A DNA stretch of 64,000 bases from positions 62,001 through 126,000 of the forward strand of contig NZ_BOOK01000040.1 in the NCBI RefSeq assembly GCF_016863195.1, written 5' to 3'. The position numbers and the translations under genes are program-made. Under the pieces are notes generated by a model. It saw nothing but the letters and a program-made list of their open reading frames with translations. It was not told the DNA's origin and did not search any database. This DNA comes from Paraplanobispora takensis (GTDB taxonomy: Bacteria; Actinomycetota; Actinomycetes; Streptosporangiales; Streptosporangiaceae). Below are positions 52,313-64,000 of this stretch, piece after piece (position 1 is the stretch's first letter; the number at the start of each line of letters is the position of its first letter).

Positions 52313-53269
52313 ATGTCGCAGGCACCGGACCAGGACCGCGACGAACCGGGCGTCGAGAAGATCACGGTCACGCCCGACCCCGTCCCGCTGCGGCCGCCGC
52401 GGACGGAGATCGTCATCGACGTCGTCGAGACCGGCGGGCAGAGGGTCACCGGCCTGCTCAGAGCGCCCGGCGGATCGCCGGACCGGCTCAGGTTCACCGG
52501 CGCCCCCGGCGGGACCGGCTGGCAGGCCGGGCACCGCTTCCGGCCGGACGATCCGCCCGGTCTGTGGCAGGTGGAAGTGACGTCGGGCGGCCTCGTCACC
52601 GAGCAGGAGCTCCAGGTCCTCGGGGTCAGGCCGCCGGGGGAGGTCCGCTTCCGCGGCTTCGACGTCCAGCCGCGCGAGATCGCCGAGGGGGACGCGGTCC
52701 GGGCCACCGGCCGGCTGACGATCGTCGTCGACGGCGAGCCGGTCCCGTTCGGGGGGCAGCTCGTGTTCATCGCCCACCGCCCGGACGATTCCGACGCCTG
52801 GGCATATATCGGCAGGACCGTGACAGAGTGGAAGTCCGGCGAGTTCAGCACGGAGGTGTTCCCGGACAGGAGCGGGGACGTACGCGCCGTGGTGACTTTC
52901 CTCCGCAGGCCGGAGGGGGCCGAGACCGCCGGGACGGATGAGGTTCACAGCGAAAGCGTGCACGTCGAAGTCGCGGCGTTCGGCGGGGCGGTCGCCGTCA
53001 GCCGGAGATCTCCGGTGGCGAGGACCTGCAGCGGTGTGCCGTGCTACCGGCACGTGGGCACGGTCAGGTATCGCCAGGACGGCAGTCCCACCCCCTCGGG
53101 ATGGATCCAGATCCACTGCAACAGCGGAGGGTGGTTCCCGGCGAAGAACCCGAAAGGCGGCTTGGCGGTAGGTCCGGTGACCCAGGGGAGCTTCACCGTC
53201 TTCACCAGGAGGATCCTCAACGCGACGGCCTGGAAGGCCACCTATTCCGCGAAGGACCCCCGCTCCTGA
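52313..53269 (+). CDS. Unknown beta-rich protein in the kinase operon
   Basis: Not recognised. The product is 318 residues from ATG 52313, 24 bases after the kinase gene, with GAGGTGAGGT upstream. Composition suggests three beta-sandwich domains: 30-110 (EIVIDVVETGGQRVTGLLRA), 115-225 (VRFRGFDVQPREIAEGDAV, an Ig-like or bacterial Ig start), and 240-318 with three cysteines (TCSGVPCYRHVG, QIHCNSGGW). There is no signal peptide or membrane helix. It may be bound or phosphorylated by the upstream kinase; that is inference from position only. Confidence 0.75.
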   Translation: MSQAPDQDRDEPGVEKITVTPDPVPLRPPRTEIVIDVVETGGQRVTGLLRAPGGSPDRLRFTGAPGGTGWQAGHRFRPDDPPGLWQVEVTSGGLVTEQELQVLGVRPPGEVRFRGFDVQPREIAEGDAVRATGRLTIVVDGEPVPFGGQLVFIAHRPDDSDAWAYIGRTVTEWKSGEFSTEVFPDRSGDVRAVVTFLRRPEGAETAGTDEVHSESVHVEVAAFGGAVAVSRRSPVARTCSGVPCYRHVGTVRYRQDGSPTPSGWIQIHCNSGGWFPAKNPKGGLAVGPVTQGSFTVFTRRILNATAWKATYSAKDPRS

Positions 53270-53312
53270 TCCCTTGATCCCTTGATCCCTTGGCCCCTGC
53301 CCGGCGGGCCGG

Positions 53313-54482
53313 TCAGGCAGGAGAGTCGATCGCCTCGGGGGCGAGGATGTGGTCGAGGACCATGTGGGCGCAGCCGGCGATGCCGGCGCCGGGGCCCAGG
53401 CGGCTGCGCTCTATGCGCAGGTTCCGGGTGGACAGGGCCGTGGAGCGGCGGTAGACGACCTCCCGGACACCGGAGACCAGCGGCTGGAAGGTCTCGGCCA
53501 CGTCGCCGCCCAGGACCACCACGGCGGGGTTGAGGAGGTTGACCGCGGTGGCGACGACCTCGCCCAGCATCCGGGCGGCGTCGCGGATCACCGTCATCGT
53601 CCCGGCGTCGCCCGCCCGCACCAGCGCGACCGCGTCGGCCAGGGTCTTGACCTCGTGGCCCCGCTCCCGGAGCGTCCGCAGGATGGAGGTCGCGCTGGCG
53701 ACCGAGTCGAGGCAGTCGGTGTTGCCGCAGCGGCACAGCACTCCCCCGCCGTGCCGGACCGGGATGTGGCCGATCTCCCCGGCCGCGCCCAGCGCCCCGC
53801 GCAGGATCTCGCCGCCCGCGATGACGCCGGCGCCGATCCGGGTGGAGACCTTGATGAACAGCAGGTCGTCGGCCTCGCCCGCGTAGACGGCGCGGTGCTC
53901 GCCGATGGCGATCACGTTCACGTCGTTGTCGAGGAAGACCGGGACCGGGAAGCGCTCCTCGATGATCGGGGGGATGGCCACTCCGGTCCAGTTCGCCATG
54001 ATGCGGGCGCTCTCGGTGCGCCGGGCCGCGAACTCCACGGTGGCCGGCACGCCCAGGCCGACGCCGCGCACCTGTGAGACGGGGCGCTCGCCCAGCAGCT
54101 CGCTCCAGGTCTGCATGACCAGGGGAAGCACGACGTCGGGCCCGTCCTCGACGTCGATGCCGAGGTCGGCGCGGGCCAGCACGCCCCCCGCGAGGTCGCA
54201 CACGGCGATTTGGGTACGGCTGGCGCCCAGCGCCCCCACCAGCACGACCCCGCCCGCGGCGTTGAAGGCCAGACGGGTGGGAGGGCGTCCCCCGGTGGAG
54301 GGCCCCTCGGTGTCCTCCACGACCAGGCCGCGATCCAGCAGCTCGGTGACGCGCAGGGAGACCGCGGGCCGGGACAGACCGGTCACCCGTCCGATGTCCG
54401 CGCGCGTGACGGCCTCGCCCGTCCGGATGAGGCGGAGCACCTCACCGGTCGTGGCGAGCGCGGTGGCTGGACGACGAGGCAT
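53313..54482 (-). CDS. ROK-family transcriptional regulator
   Basis: The product is 389 residues. The N-terminal winged helix is VTRADIGRVTGLSRPAVSLR; the sugar-kinase-fold domain has the metal-binding CRCGNTDCLDSVAS and IGHIPVRHGG. The GAAGEIGHIPV and AGVIAGGEILRGALGAAG runs fit ROK proteins that bind a sugar or sugar phosphate. It is divergent from the Entner-Doudoroff operon. Control of that operon and of itself through the palindrome at 54516-54529 is the simplest reading. Confidence 0.9.
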   Translation of the reverse strand: MPRRPATALATTGEVLRLIRTGEAVTRADIGRVTGLSRPAVSLRVTELLDRGLVVEDTEGPSTGGRPPTRLAFNAAGGVVLVGALGASRTQIAVCDLAGGVLARADLGIDVEDGPDVVLPLVMQTWSELLGERPVSQVRGVGLGVPATVEFAARRTESARIMANWTGVAIPPIIEERFPVPVFLDNDVNVIAIGEHRAVYAGEADDLLFIKVSTRIGAGVIAGGEILRGALGAAGEIGHIPVRHGGGVLCRCGNTDCLDSVASATSILRTLRERGHEVKTLADAVALVRAGDAGTMTVIRDAARMLGEVVATAVNLLNPAVVVLGGDVAETFQPLVSGVREVVYRRSTALSTRNLRIERSRLGPGAGIAGCAHMVLDHILAPEAIDSPA

Positions 54483-54515
54483 CGGCCAAGTGAATCACAC
54501 CTAGTTACGAAATGA

Positions 54516-54529
54516 AAAGTTCCAACTTT
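54516..54529. promoter_or_regulatory. Candidate ROK operator upstream of zwf
   Basis: AAAGTT and AACTTT arms around CC, inside an A+T-rich stretch of the 144-base divergent gap between the ROK gene and zwf. Confidence 0.5.
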
Positions 54530-54626
54530 CTCATCTCAAATGACAAAACTCTGCTTGTGTGAAGCGCAAGACATGGCTAGTGTCCGATCTATCCCTGAAC
54601 CGGAAGATCAAGTACGGAGCTCCCCC

Positions 54627-56102
54627 ATGTCCGAGACCCCGCAGTCCGCCGACCTGATCGTCTTCGGCGGCACAGGCGACCTCTCCATGCGGAAACTCCT
54701 GCCCGCCCTCTACCACTGCGACCGCGACGGCCGTCTCGCCCCGGAGACCCGGATCATCGCGATGTCCCGCGGCGGGCTCGACGACGCCGACTTCCGCGGC
54801 AAGGTGGACGCCGAGGTACGCGGTTCGGTGCCGGTGGACGACCTCGCCCTCTGGCAGCGCTTCCTCGACCGCCTGCACCACGTCACCGTCGACATCGGCG
54901 GCGAGGACCCCACCGGCTGGGCCAGGCTCACCGCCATGCTCGCCGGGCACGAGCAGCGCGACCGGGTGTTCTACCTGGCCAGCCCGCCCATGACGTTCGG
55001 CCCGTTCTGCCGGGAGGCCGACCGCGCCGGGCTGGTCACCCCCGCCTCGCGGGTGGTGCTGGAGAAGCCGCTGGGCCGCGACCTGGCCAGCGCCCAGCGC
55101 ATCAACGACGAGGTCGGCGCCATCTTCCACGAGCGGCAGATCTTCCGCATCGACCACTACCTGGGCAAGGAGACGGTCCAGAACCTGCTGGTGCTGCGCT
55201 TCGCCAACGCGTTCCTGGAGCCGATCTGGAACTCCCTGTGGATCGACCACGTCCAGATCACCGCCGCCGAGACCGTCGGCACCCCCGGCCGCCGCGGCTA
55301 CTACGACCACGCCGGCGCGCTGCGTGACATGGTCCAGAACCACCTGCTCCAGCTGCTGTGCCTGGTGGCCATGGAGCCGCCCTCGCGCAACGACCGCGAG
55401 TCGATCCGCGACGAGAAGGTCAAGGTCCTGGAGTCGCTGCGGCCGATCGTCGGCGGCGAGGTGGACCGCTTCACCGTCCGCGGCCAGTACACCGCGGGCG
55501 TGTGCGACGGCGCCGAGGTCCCCGGCTACCTCGACGAGCCCGACAACACCCCGCCCACCGAGGCCTCCCACCGGGTGGAGACCTTCGCGGCCATCCGCGC
55601 CGAGGTGAAGAACTGGCGCTGGGCGGGAGTGCCCTTCTATCTGCGCACCGGCAAGCGCATGCCGTACCGGTCCTCGGAGATCGTGGTGCAGTTCAAGGAC
55701 GTGCCCCACTCGATCTTCGCGGGCAGCGCCCCCAACCGGCTGGTGCTGCGCCTGCAGCCGAGCGAGGGCATCCGGCTGGACCTGATGGCCAAGGAGCCGG
55801 GCGCGGGCGAGGTCGCCCTCAAGCCCGTCCCGCTGAGCCTGAGCTTCGCCGAGACCTTCACCTCCCGGGTGCCCGACGCCTACGAGCGCCTGCTCATGGA
55901 CGTCCTGACCGGAAACCCGACGCTGTTCATGCGCCGTGACGAGGTCGAGGCCGCCTGGCGGTGGATCGACCCGATCCTCGCTGAGTGGGAGTCGCAGAGC
56001 ATGCTGCCCGAGCCCTACCCCGCGGGCACCGCCGGTCCCGCCGGAGCACACGAACTCGTCGGTCGCAGCGGCCGCGCCTGGCACGAGGAGGAGCTCGCGT
56101 GA
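54627..56102 (+). CDS. zwf: Glucose-6-phosphate dehydrogenase
   Basis: The product is 491 residues from ATG 54627 (GGAG seven bases upstream). The NADP-binding [15 protein letters not shown] is at 14-28, the substrate site RIDHYLGKE at 174-182 carries the catalytic His177 pair, and [11 protein letters not shown] is the second conserved site. It oxidises glucose-6-phosphate to 6-phosphogluconolactone. First gene of the operon with edd, glk and eda. No 6-phosphogluconolactonase gene follows, so that step is either spontaneous or encoded elsewhere. Confidence 0.95.
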   Translation: MSETPQSADLIVFGGTGDLSMRKLLPALYHCDRDGRLAPETRIIAMSRGGLDDADFRGKVDAEVRGSVPVDDLALWQRFLDRLHHVTVDIGGEDPTGWARLTAMLAGHEQRDRVFYLASPPMTFGPFCREADRAGLVTPASRVVLEKPLGRDLASAQRINDEVGAIFHERQIFRIDHYLGKETVQNLLVLRFANAFLEPIWNSLWIDHVQITAAETVGTPGRRGYYDHAGALRDMVQNHLLQLLCLVAMEPPSRNDRESIRDEKVKVLESLRPIVGGEVDRFTVRGQYTAGVCDGAEVPGYLDEPDNTPPTEASHRVETFAAIRAEVKNWRWAGVPFYLRTGKRMPYRSSEIVVQFKDVPHSIFAGSAPNRLVLRLQPSEGIRLDLMAKEPGAGEVALKPVPLSLSFAETFTSRVPDAYERLLMDVLTGNPTLFMRRDEVEAAWRWIDPILAEWESQSMLPEPYPAGTAGPAGAHELVGRSGRAWHEEELA

Positions 56103-56170
56103 GCCCCAACGACCCCACCCGGACCGGAAACGACCGTCCCGACCGGATCGACACCATTGGAGGAGGCCGG

Positions 56171-58047
<1,877 letters not shown>

Positions 58048-58051
<4 letters not shown>

Positions 58052-59025
58052 CGCTTCCCTGGCTCGTCGCCGACGTCGGCGGCACCAACGCCCGCTTCGG
58101 CCTGGTAACCGAGCCCGGGGGCAGCCCCGGGGCCGTCGCCGTACTGGCCGGCAAGGATCACGACGGTCTTCCCGAAGCCGTAGCCGCCTATCTCGCCGAC
58201 CACGCGGGCGGAGTTCGGCCGGGAGCGGCCTGCGTCGCGATCGCCGGCCCGATCGACGGGGACCGCTACCGGCTGACCAACGCGGGCTGGTCGGGTTCGG
58301 TGCGCGACCTGGGGATCGAACACGTCGAGCTCCTCAACGACTTCGAGGCGCTGGCCGCGTCCCTGCCGCACCTGGCCGGGGACGATCTGGTCTCCCTCGG
58401 CGGGCCGGAGCCCGGCTACGGGGTCAAGGCGGTCCTCGGCCCCGGAACCGGCATGGGCGTGGCGGGCCTGGTGCCCGCCGCCGAGGGGTGGGTGCCGATC
58501 CCCTGCGAGGGCGGTCATGTGACCGCCCCGGTGCTGGACGAGCGCGACCACCAGGTCGTCCGGGCACTGCGCGCGGAGGGCATGGACCACGTGGTGGCCG
58601 AACACCTGCTGTCGGGGCCGGGACTGAGCCGGTTGCACCGCGCTCTGGCGCTGGTCAACGGCGTGGACGCGCCGCAGCTGCCCCCGGCCGACATCGTGGC
58701 CCGGATGGACGACTCGCTGTGCGCCGAGACCGTCGAGGTCTTCTGCGGCATGCTCGGCACCTTCGCCGGCAACGTCGCGCTGACCCTGGGCGCCCGGGGC
58801 GGCGTCTATCTGGGCGGCGGCGTGCTGCCCCGTATCGTGGAGCGGGTGCGCACCAGCGACTTCCGCCGCCGCTTCGAGGCCACCCCGACACTCGGCGACT
58901 ATCTGGCCGGCATCGCCACCACGCTGATCGTGGCGCCGCAGCCCGCGCTCACCGGCGCGGCGGCCTGGCTGAACCAGCGCCTGGCGGGCGCCTCTCCGAT
59001 CACCTCTCCGATGGAGTACGCATGA
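58048..59025 (+). CDS. glk: Glucokinase (bacterial Glk type)
   Basis: The product is 325 residues from GTG 58048, which overlaps the edd stop (GTGA). The phosphate motif is [32 protein letters not shown] lies ahead of the substrate Asp (LLNDFEALA), and [11 protein letters not shown] and CEGGHVTA close the sugar site. It is the non-ROK E. coli-type glucokinase. It provides glucose-6-phosphate to the first enzyme of the same operon, so the operon can run from free glucose. Confidence 0.93.
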
Positions 59026-59642
59026 GTCTTCTCGACATCGCCCCGGTGGTCCCGGTCGTCGTCATCGACGACGTGGAGACCGCCGTCCCCCTGGCCCGGG
59101 CCCTGGTGGCCGGCGGCCTGCCGGTCATCGAGGTGACCCTGCGCACCGCCCCCGCGCTGGAGGCCGTGCGGCGCATCGCCGCCGAGGTGCCCGAGGCGGT
59201 GATCGGCACCGGAACCGTCCGAACCGCCGACGACGTGCGCGCCTCCGCGCAGGCCGGTGCGAAGTTCCTGGTGAGCCCGGGCAGCACGGCGGCCCTGGTG
59301 GAGGCCATGCAGGACAGCGGCCTGCCGTTCCTGGCGGGTGTGGCGACGGCCTCGGAGGTCATGGCGCTGGCCGAGCGCGGGCTGACCGAGATGAAGTTCT
59401 TCCCCGCCGAGGCCGCCGGCGGCCTGCCGTACCTGAAGTCGCTGGCCGGGCCCCTGCCCGACGTGCGCTTCTGCCCGACCGGCGGGATCAGGCTCGCCAC
59501 GGCCCCCGACTATCTCGCGCTGCCGAACGTCGGCTGCGTGGGCGGGACCTGGCTGACCCCGGCCGACGCCCTGGCCACGGGCGACTACGCCCGCATCGAG
59601 AAGCTGGCCGCCGAGGCGGCCGCCCTGCGCCCGCAGGCCTGA
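59022..59642 (+). CDS. eda: KDPG aldolase
   Basis: The product is 206 residues; ATG 59022 overlaps the glk stop by four bases. It is a TIM barrel with VIEVTLRT (Glu37, Arg41), [10 protein letters not shown], and the Schiff-base Lys125 in [13 protein letters not shown]. It splits KDPG into pyruvate and glyceraldehyde-3-phosphate. It is the last gene of the four-gene operon; the distance to the next gene (112 bases) contains no clear hairpin. Confidence 0.95.
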   Translation: MSLLDIAPVVPVVVIDDVETAVPLARALVAGGLPVIEVTLRTAPALEAVRRIAAEVPEAVIGTGTVRTADDVRASAQAGAKFLVSPGSTAALVEAMQDSGLPFLAGVATASEVMALAERGLTEMKFFPAEAAGGLPYLKSLAGPLPDVRFCPTGGIRLATAPDYLALPNVGCVGGTWLTPADALATGDYARIEKLAAEAAALRPQA

Positions 59643-59753
59643 ACCTGCGGCGCCGCGGCCCCGGCGTTCCAACGCATCGGTGCCCGCTCTGAACCGGGCA
59701 CGTGTCACACGCGTATCTCGCGGCGACAGCACTCCCGAGCAGAGGAGGCACCG

Positions 59754-60974
<1,221 letters not shown>

Positions 60975-61300
60975 CCCATGACGCCTCAGAGCGCGGGGGC
61001 CGACCGGCGCGCCGGGGACCGCCCGTGTGAGCCCCTCCCGCCCCATCCCCTGATCCATCCCGGAGCCGGATCGCTCCGGGCCCCCTGAAAGCCGGGCGGC
61101 CGGTCCGGAGGTGCCCCACCACACTCGACCGGCCGTCCACGGGGCGCGGGCCTCCCCCTGCCCGCGCCCCCCTGCGGAGCCCGGGGACGGGGCCCCGGGC
61201 GCCCGTACCTCTCCCGCGGCCTCGGCCGATGCGCAGAACATACCTCGCGACACAGGATGATATGGAGGAACTTCCCCTTCTTCCCTGCGAGGTGCGCGTG
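60975..61300. other. Intergenic region upstream of the P-loop gene
   Basis: 326 bases, G+C-rich, with the hairpin at 61059-61080 and other inverted repeats, but no gene I can support. The last 40 bases could instead be coding if the P-loop gene starts at ATG 61262, where AGGA is well placed. Confidence 0.5.
61059..61080 (+). terminator. Hairpin after the TIGR03118-type gene
   Basis: CCCGGAGC and GCTCCGGG around six bases, 85 bases beyond the stop. Moderate support. Confidence 0.5.
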
Positions 61301-61903
61301 ATGGCCGCCGTCACACCGGCCGCCCGGCGGTCCGCCGAGGACCTGACCTATCCGGCCGGGTCGCTGGTCCTGCTCACCGGACTCCCCGGGGCGGGCAAGA
61401 GCACGCTGCTGGACCGCCTGTACGGCCTGCGCGGCGACGAGACCGCCCCGGTGACCGCGGGCGGCGTCGTGATCATCGACTCACGGCAGTCGCGTGCCTG
61501 GTGGGCGCCCCGCCTCGTCGCGCTCCCCCCGCGCCTGCGCACCCCGATCGTGCACACCACCCACATGGCCCGCATCGCCGGCGCCGTGCTGCGCGGTCAC
61601 GCGGTCGTGGCGCACAGCCGGGGCACCTGGCCGCACATCCTGTACGGCCTGGCCTGGATCGCCCGGCTGCGCGGCGCGGGGATGCACCTGGTCATGCTCG
61701 ACGTCGCCCCCGAGATCGCCCGGAAGGGGCAGGTCTCCCGGGGCCGGGTCGTGAGCACCGTGCTCTTCGCCCGGCACTGCCGCCGCTGGGACAGGCTGGT
61801 CTCCCGCGCCCGCACCGGCGCCCTCCCGCCGGCGGCGAGCGTCACGGTCCTGGACCGGCCCGCCGCCGACCTGCTGCGGGCCATCACCTTCGGGGAGGGA
61901 TGA
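61301..61903 (+). CDS. P-loop ATP/GTP-binding protein
   Basis: The product is 200 residues from ATG 61301 (GAGGTG six bases upstream); ATG 61262 with AGGA is also possible and adds 13 residues. Walker A is GLPGAGKSTLLDRL; a Walker B-like region is HLVMLDVAPE; conserved VVIIDSRQSRAWW, HTTHMARIAGAVLRGHAVVA and HSRGTWPHILYGLA runs mark an actinomycete family of small kinase-like proteins, near the AAA/zeta-toxin kinases. The substrate is unknown. It stands alone on this strand. Confidence 0.8.
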   Translation: MAAVTPAARRSAEDLTYPAGSLVLLTGLPGAGKSTLLDRLYGLRGDETAPVTAGGVVIIDSRQSRAWWAPRLVALPPRLRTPIVHTTHMARIAGAVLRGHAVVAHSRGTWPHILYGLAWIARLRGAGMHLVMLDVAPEIARKGQVSRGRVVSTVLFARHCRRWDRLVSRARTGALPPAASVTVLDRPAADLLRAITFGEG

Positions 61904-61945
61904 GAGCGCCGGCACGACCCGCACCGCGCCCGCCGGGGTGTCCCG

Positions 61946-62401
61946 TCACTTCTCCGGGGTGAGGGGAGCGTTCAGCCTCCTGAGCGCGGCGGCCAGGGCG
62001 GCGCCGTACACCACGTGACCGGTGCCCATCACCACGACGCGGCCCGGCCGGTCCCGGGAGATCGGCGGCAGGATGCCCAGGCCCGGGACCCATCCCTGAT
62101 AGCTGACCAGCCATATCCCCAGGGCGTAGGCGACCCCCGCCGGGACCGGAGGGCGCCGCCCGCCCGTCAGCACGCCGAACAGGGCGCCGGACGCGGCGCC
62201 GAAGCCCAGGTGCGCCAGGGCGCCGAGCACCCCCTCCCCCTTCTTGGGCCGGTGCCGGTGGCCGGGCATGAACGCGCGGGTGATGCGCTTGGGCGGCTGG
62301 TCGCGCATCAGCCCGGCGCGGTCCCCGGCGACCATCACCGCGCTCATCGCGGCAGTGGCGAACAGCCCGCCCAGGCCGCCCCGTACGAGATCACCGATCA
62401 T
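61946..62401 (-). CDS. Small membrane protein (DUF6789/YagU-like)
   Basis: The product is 151 residues from ATG 62401 (AAGGAGG upstream). The opening GGLGGLFATAAMSAVMVAG is followed by a charged loop (PPKRITRAFMPGHRHRPKKG) and helices HLGFGAASGALFGVL, AYALGIWLVSYQGW and MGTGHVVYGAALAAAL. GTGHVVYG and AAMSA are typical of these uncharacterised membrane proteins. The open frame continues far upstream across the hydrolase gene; that part is not real. Confidence 0.75.
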   Translation of the reverse strand: MIGDLVRGGLGGLFATAAMSAVMVAGDRAGLMRDQPPKRITRAFMPGHRHRPKKGEGVLGALAHLGFGAASGALFGVLTGGRRPPVPAGVAYALGIWLVSYQGWVPGLGILPPISRDRPGRVVVMGTGHVVYGAALAAALRRLNAPLTPEK

Positions 62402-62554
62402 GGTGGGTCCCTCCTTCGCGCTCGTCCCCGCGCGGGTCGCCTCCCCCGTCCGCGGCAGGTCAAACGGCCCGCCGGATTCGGCCGCCGCACAGGAGGAACC
62501 GTTCCCGCGGCGGGCGATCGTGCCCGCGGAGCCGTACGGGACGGGAGTGACGAA

Positions 62555-63412
62555 GTGTTCGAGGGATTCGCGCAGGAGCGGGTGGCGACCGGGGAGGCCG
62601 AGCTTTTCGTCCGGTACGGCGGTGACGGGCCTCCCGTGCTGCTGTTGCACGGCCATCCCCGCACCCACGCCACCTGGCACCGGGTCGCCCCGCTGCTGGC
62701 CGGGCAGTTCACCGTGGTCTGCCCGGACCTGCGCGGCTACGGCCGCTCGTCGAAACCGGAGACCACCCCCGACCACGAGCCCTACTCCAAGCGGGCGATG
62801 GCCCGCGACTGCGTGGCCCTGATGCGGGAACTCGGCCACGAGCGCTTCGCCGTGGCCGGGCACGACCGGGGCTGCTACGTGGCCCAGCGGCTGGCGCTGG
62901 ACCGTCCGCGGGCCGTCACCCGGCTCGTGGTCATGGAGGGGATCCCGATCGGCGAGGCGCTGGCCCGCGCCGACGCGCGCTTCGCGGCTAGCTGGTGGCA
63001 CTGGTTCTTCCTGGGGCAGACCGCCAAGCCCGCCGAACGGGTGATCAACGCCGACCCGGAGGCGTGGTACCGCGCCACCGCCGGGCAGATGGGCGCCGAG
63101 GCCTACGAGGACTACCGGCGCGCGATCCACGACCCGCGTACGGTCCACGCGATGTGCGAGGACTACCGCGCCGGGCTCGGCGTCGACCGGGAGGCCGACG
63201 ACGCCGACCGCCGCGCGGGCCGGGTGATCTCCTGCCCGGTCCTGTTCCTGTGGGCCACCCGCGACGACATGGAGGAGCTGTACGGCGACCCCCTGGCGAT
63301 CTGGCGCGACTGGGCCCCGGAGGTGCGGGGCGCCGCCGTCGAGTCGGGCCACCACCTCGCCGAGGACGCCCCCGCCGAGCTGGCCGCCGAACTGCGCCGC
63401 TTCCTCACCTGA
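62555..63412 (+). CDS. Alpha/beta hydrolase (haloacetate dehalogenase / epoxide hydrolase type)
   Basis: The product is 285 residues from GTG 62555 (GGAG eight bases upstream). The oxyanion loop LLHGHPRTHATWH, nucleophile elbow AGHDRGCYVAQRLALD with Asp104 as nucleophile (not Ser), and ESGHHLAEDAPAEL with the catalytic His are seen. The Asp nucleophile with HDRG is that of fluoroacetate dehalogenases and epoxide hydrolases. The chemistry is probably hydrolytic dehalogenation or epoxide opening; the substrate is unknown. It is divergent from the small membrane gene. Confidence 0.85.
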   Translation: MFEGFAQERVATGEAELFVRYGGDGPPVLLLHGHPRTHATWHRVAPLLAGQFTVVCPDLRGYGRSSKPETTPDHEPYSKRAMARDCVALMRELGHERFAVAGHDRGCYVAQRLALDRPRAVTRLVVMEGIPIGEALARADARFAASWWHWFFLGQTAKPAERVINADPEAWYRATAGQMGAEAYEDYRRAIHDPRTVHAMCEDYRAGLGVDREADDADRRAGRVISCPVLFLWATRDDMEELYGDPLAIWRDWAPEVRGAAVESGHHLAEDAPAELAAELRRFLT

Positions 63413-63467
63413 GGGGCCGCTCCCCGCCCTCATCGCGGAGGACGGGCGCCTCCGCCGACGGCCGGGA

Positions 63468-63500
63468 GCCCGGCCGCGCGAGGGGTTCGCGCGACCGGGC
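63468..63500. terminator. Hairpin between convergent genes
   Basis: Two 6-bp stems (GCCCGG/CCGGGC and GCGCGA/TCGCGC) separated by a 2x2 mismatch, between the hydrolase stop and the chemoreceptor stop at 63543. Confidence 0.6.
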
Positions 63501-63542
63501 CCCGGTCCTCTCGGTGATCCCGCCGCGGCGGGCGAGGAGTCG

Positions 63543-64000
63543 TCAGTAGCGGAAGCGGGCGACCAGCTCGCGCAGTTCGCCGGACATCCGCGACAGCTCG
63601 TCGGCGGCCTCCTGAGCCTGGCCGATGCCCTCGCTGGTGACGTGGGCCGCGGCGGCGATGTCGGCGATGCTCACGGCGATCTCGTTGCTGCCGCCGGCCG
63701 CCTCGGCGACGTTGCGGGTGATCTCCATCGTGGTCGCGGACTGCTCCTCGACCGCCTGGGCGATGCTGCTCTGGTAGTCGTTGACCTGCTCGATGACCGA
63801 ACCCACCGCGCTGATCGCGCCGACCGCGACCGAGGTGCCCGCCTGGATGGCCTGGACCCGGTTGCCGATGTCGTCGGTGGCCCGGCCGGTCTGCTGGGCC
63901 AGGTCCTTGACCTCTCCGGCGACCACCGCGAAGCCCTTGCCGGACTCGCCGGCGCGGGCGGCCTCGATGGTGGCGTTCAGAGCCAGCAGGTTGGTCTGCT
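63543..64000 (-). CDS. Methyl-accepting chemotaxis protein, signalling domain only (5' end beyond the right edge)
   Basis: Reading leftward from the right edge, an open frame gives the last about 152 residues. [20 protein letters not shown] with [13 protein letters not shown] is the conserved hairpin tip that binds CheW and CheA. The rest is a heptad coiled coil ([30 protein letters not shown]-type repeats) ending ELVARFRY. The ligand and membrane domains are out of view. No other chemotaxis gene is in the window. An internal Met at 63926 is not the start. Confidence 0.92.
   Translation of the reverse strand, partial: QTNLLALNATIEAARAGESGKGFAVVAGEVKDLAQQTGRATDDIGNRVQAIQAGTSVAVGAISAVGSVIEQVNDYQSSIAQAVEEQSATTMEITRNVAEAAGGSNEIAVSIADIAAAAHVTSEGIGQAQEAADELSRMSGELRELVARFRY

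Noticed and set aside
62440-62470. GTTT-N14-GGGGGA before the small membrane gene at 62401
   Set aside because: Correct -35 and spacing but the -10 lacks the TA core, so it may be chance in G-rich sequence.

Overview
The window is about 72% G+C with codon use, GTG/TTG starts and short 4-bp gene overlaps typical of a mycelial actinomycete. F420-linked oxidoreductase families, a DUF2470 iron-regulated gene, LCP-type cell-wall proteins, a serine/threonine kinase with WD40 repeats and two catalases fit Streptosporangiales or Streptomyces relatives. I lean to the Streptosporangiaceae but cannot prove it from sequence alone. It is ordinary chromosome: no rRNA, tRNA, CRISPR, transposase, integrase or phage gene was seen.

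Layout. 1-9.7 kb: the 3'-truncated end of a LysR regulator, a proline-rich membrane metallopeptidase, an LCP-family glycopolymer transferase, a membrane-embedded spermidine-synthase-like protein and, divergent from it, a subtilisin gene followed by a 77-residue partner; then a secreted anchored protein. 9.7-12.1 kb: a drug-type ABC exporter divergent from its TetR regulator, with a clear inverted repeat between them. 12.3-16.6 kb: an F420-type nitroreductase, a one-domain voltage-gated cation channel, a cysteine-free ribosomal protein S4 paralogue and a DUF2470 gene sharing a divergent iron-box promoter, and a GAF histidine kinase. 16.7-25 kb: a stress block (hemerythrin, zinc alcohol dehydrogenase, F420 oxidoreductase, STAS protein, epimerase, HPII catalase, DUF4383, DUF72). 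Several of these genes carry a GTTT-N14-GGGTAT/G promoter of the SigB/SigF type.

25-38 kb: an FG-GAP propeller protein, then a nine-gene leftward operon (carbamoyltransferase, four glycosyltransferases, GmhA, HldE, SDR, UDP-glucuronate decarboxylase-like) and, divergent, a GmhB-like phosphatase with another glycosyltransferase. Together these could make and transfer an ADP- or NDP-activated heptose and a UDP-pentose onto a carbamoylated glycan, in what is otherwise a Gram-positive genome.

38-48.6 kb: a small lipoprotein, a 27-residue membrane peptide and a duplicated DUF6766 protein; a DUF2254 protein; a cysteine hydrolase; a CBS protein; a sugar ABC importer without its ATPase; a second catalase; ChaB and small membrane proteins. 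48.8-53.3 kb: a kinase-WD40 protein with a STAND-type middle region, and an unknown protein in the same operon. 53.3-59.6 kb: a ROK regulator divergent from a complete-looking Entner-Doudoroff operon (zwf, edd, glk, eda). 59.7-64 kb: a secreted TIGR03118-type protein, a P-loop protein, a small membrane protein, a dehalogenase-like hydrolase and the truncated signalling end of a chemoreceptor.

Many transcription units are separated by perfect GC-rich hairpins, and these are listed. Function calls are by motif recognition only; no database search was possible.
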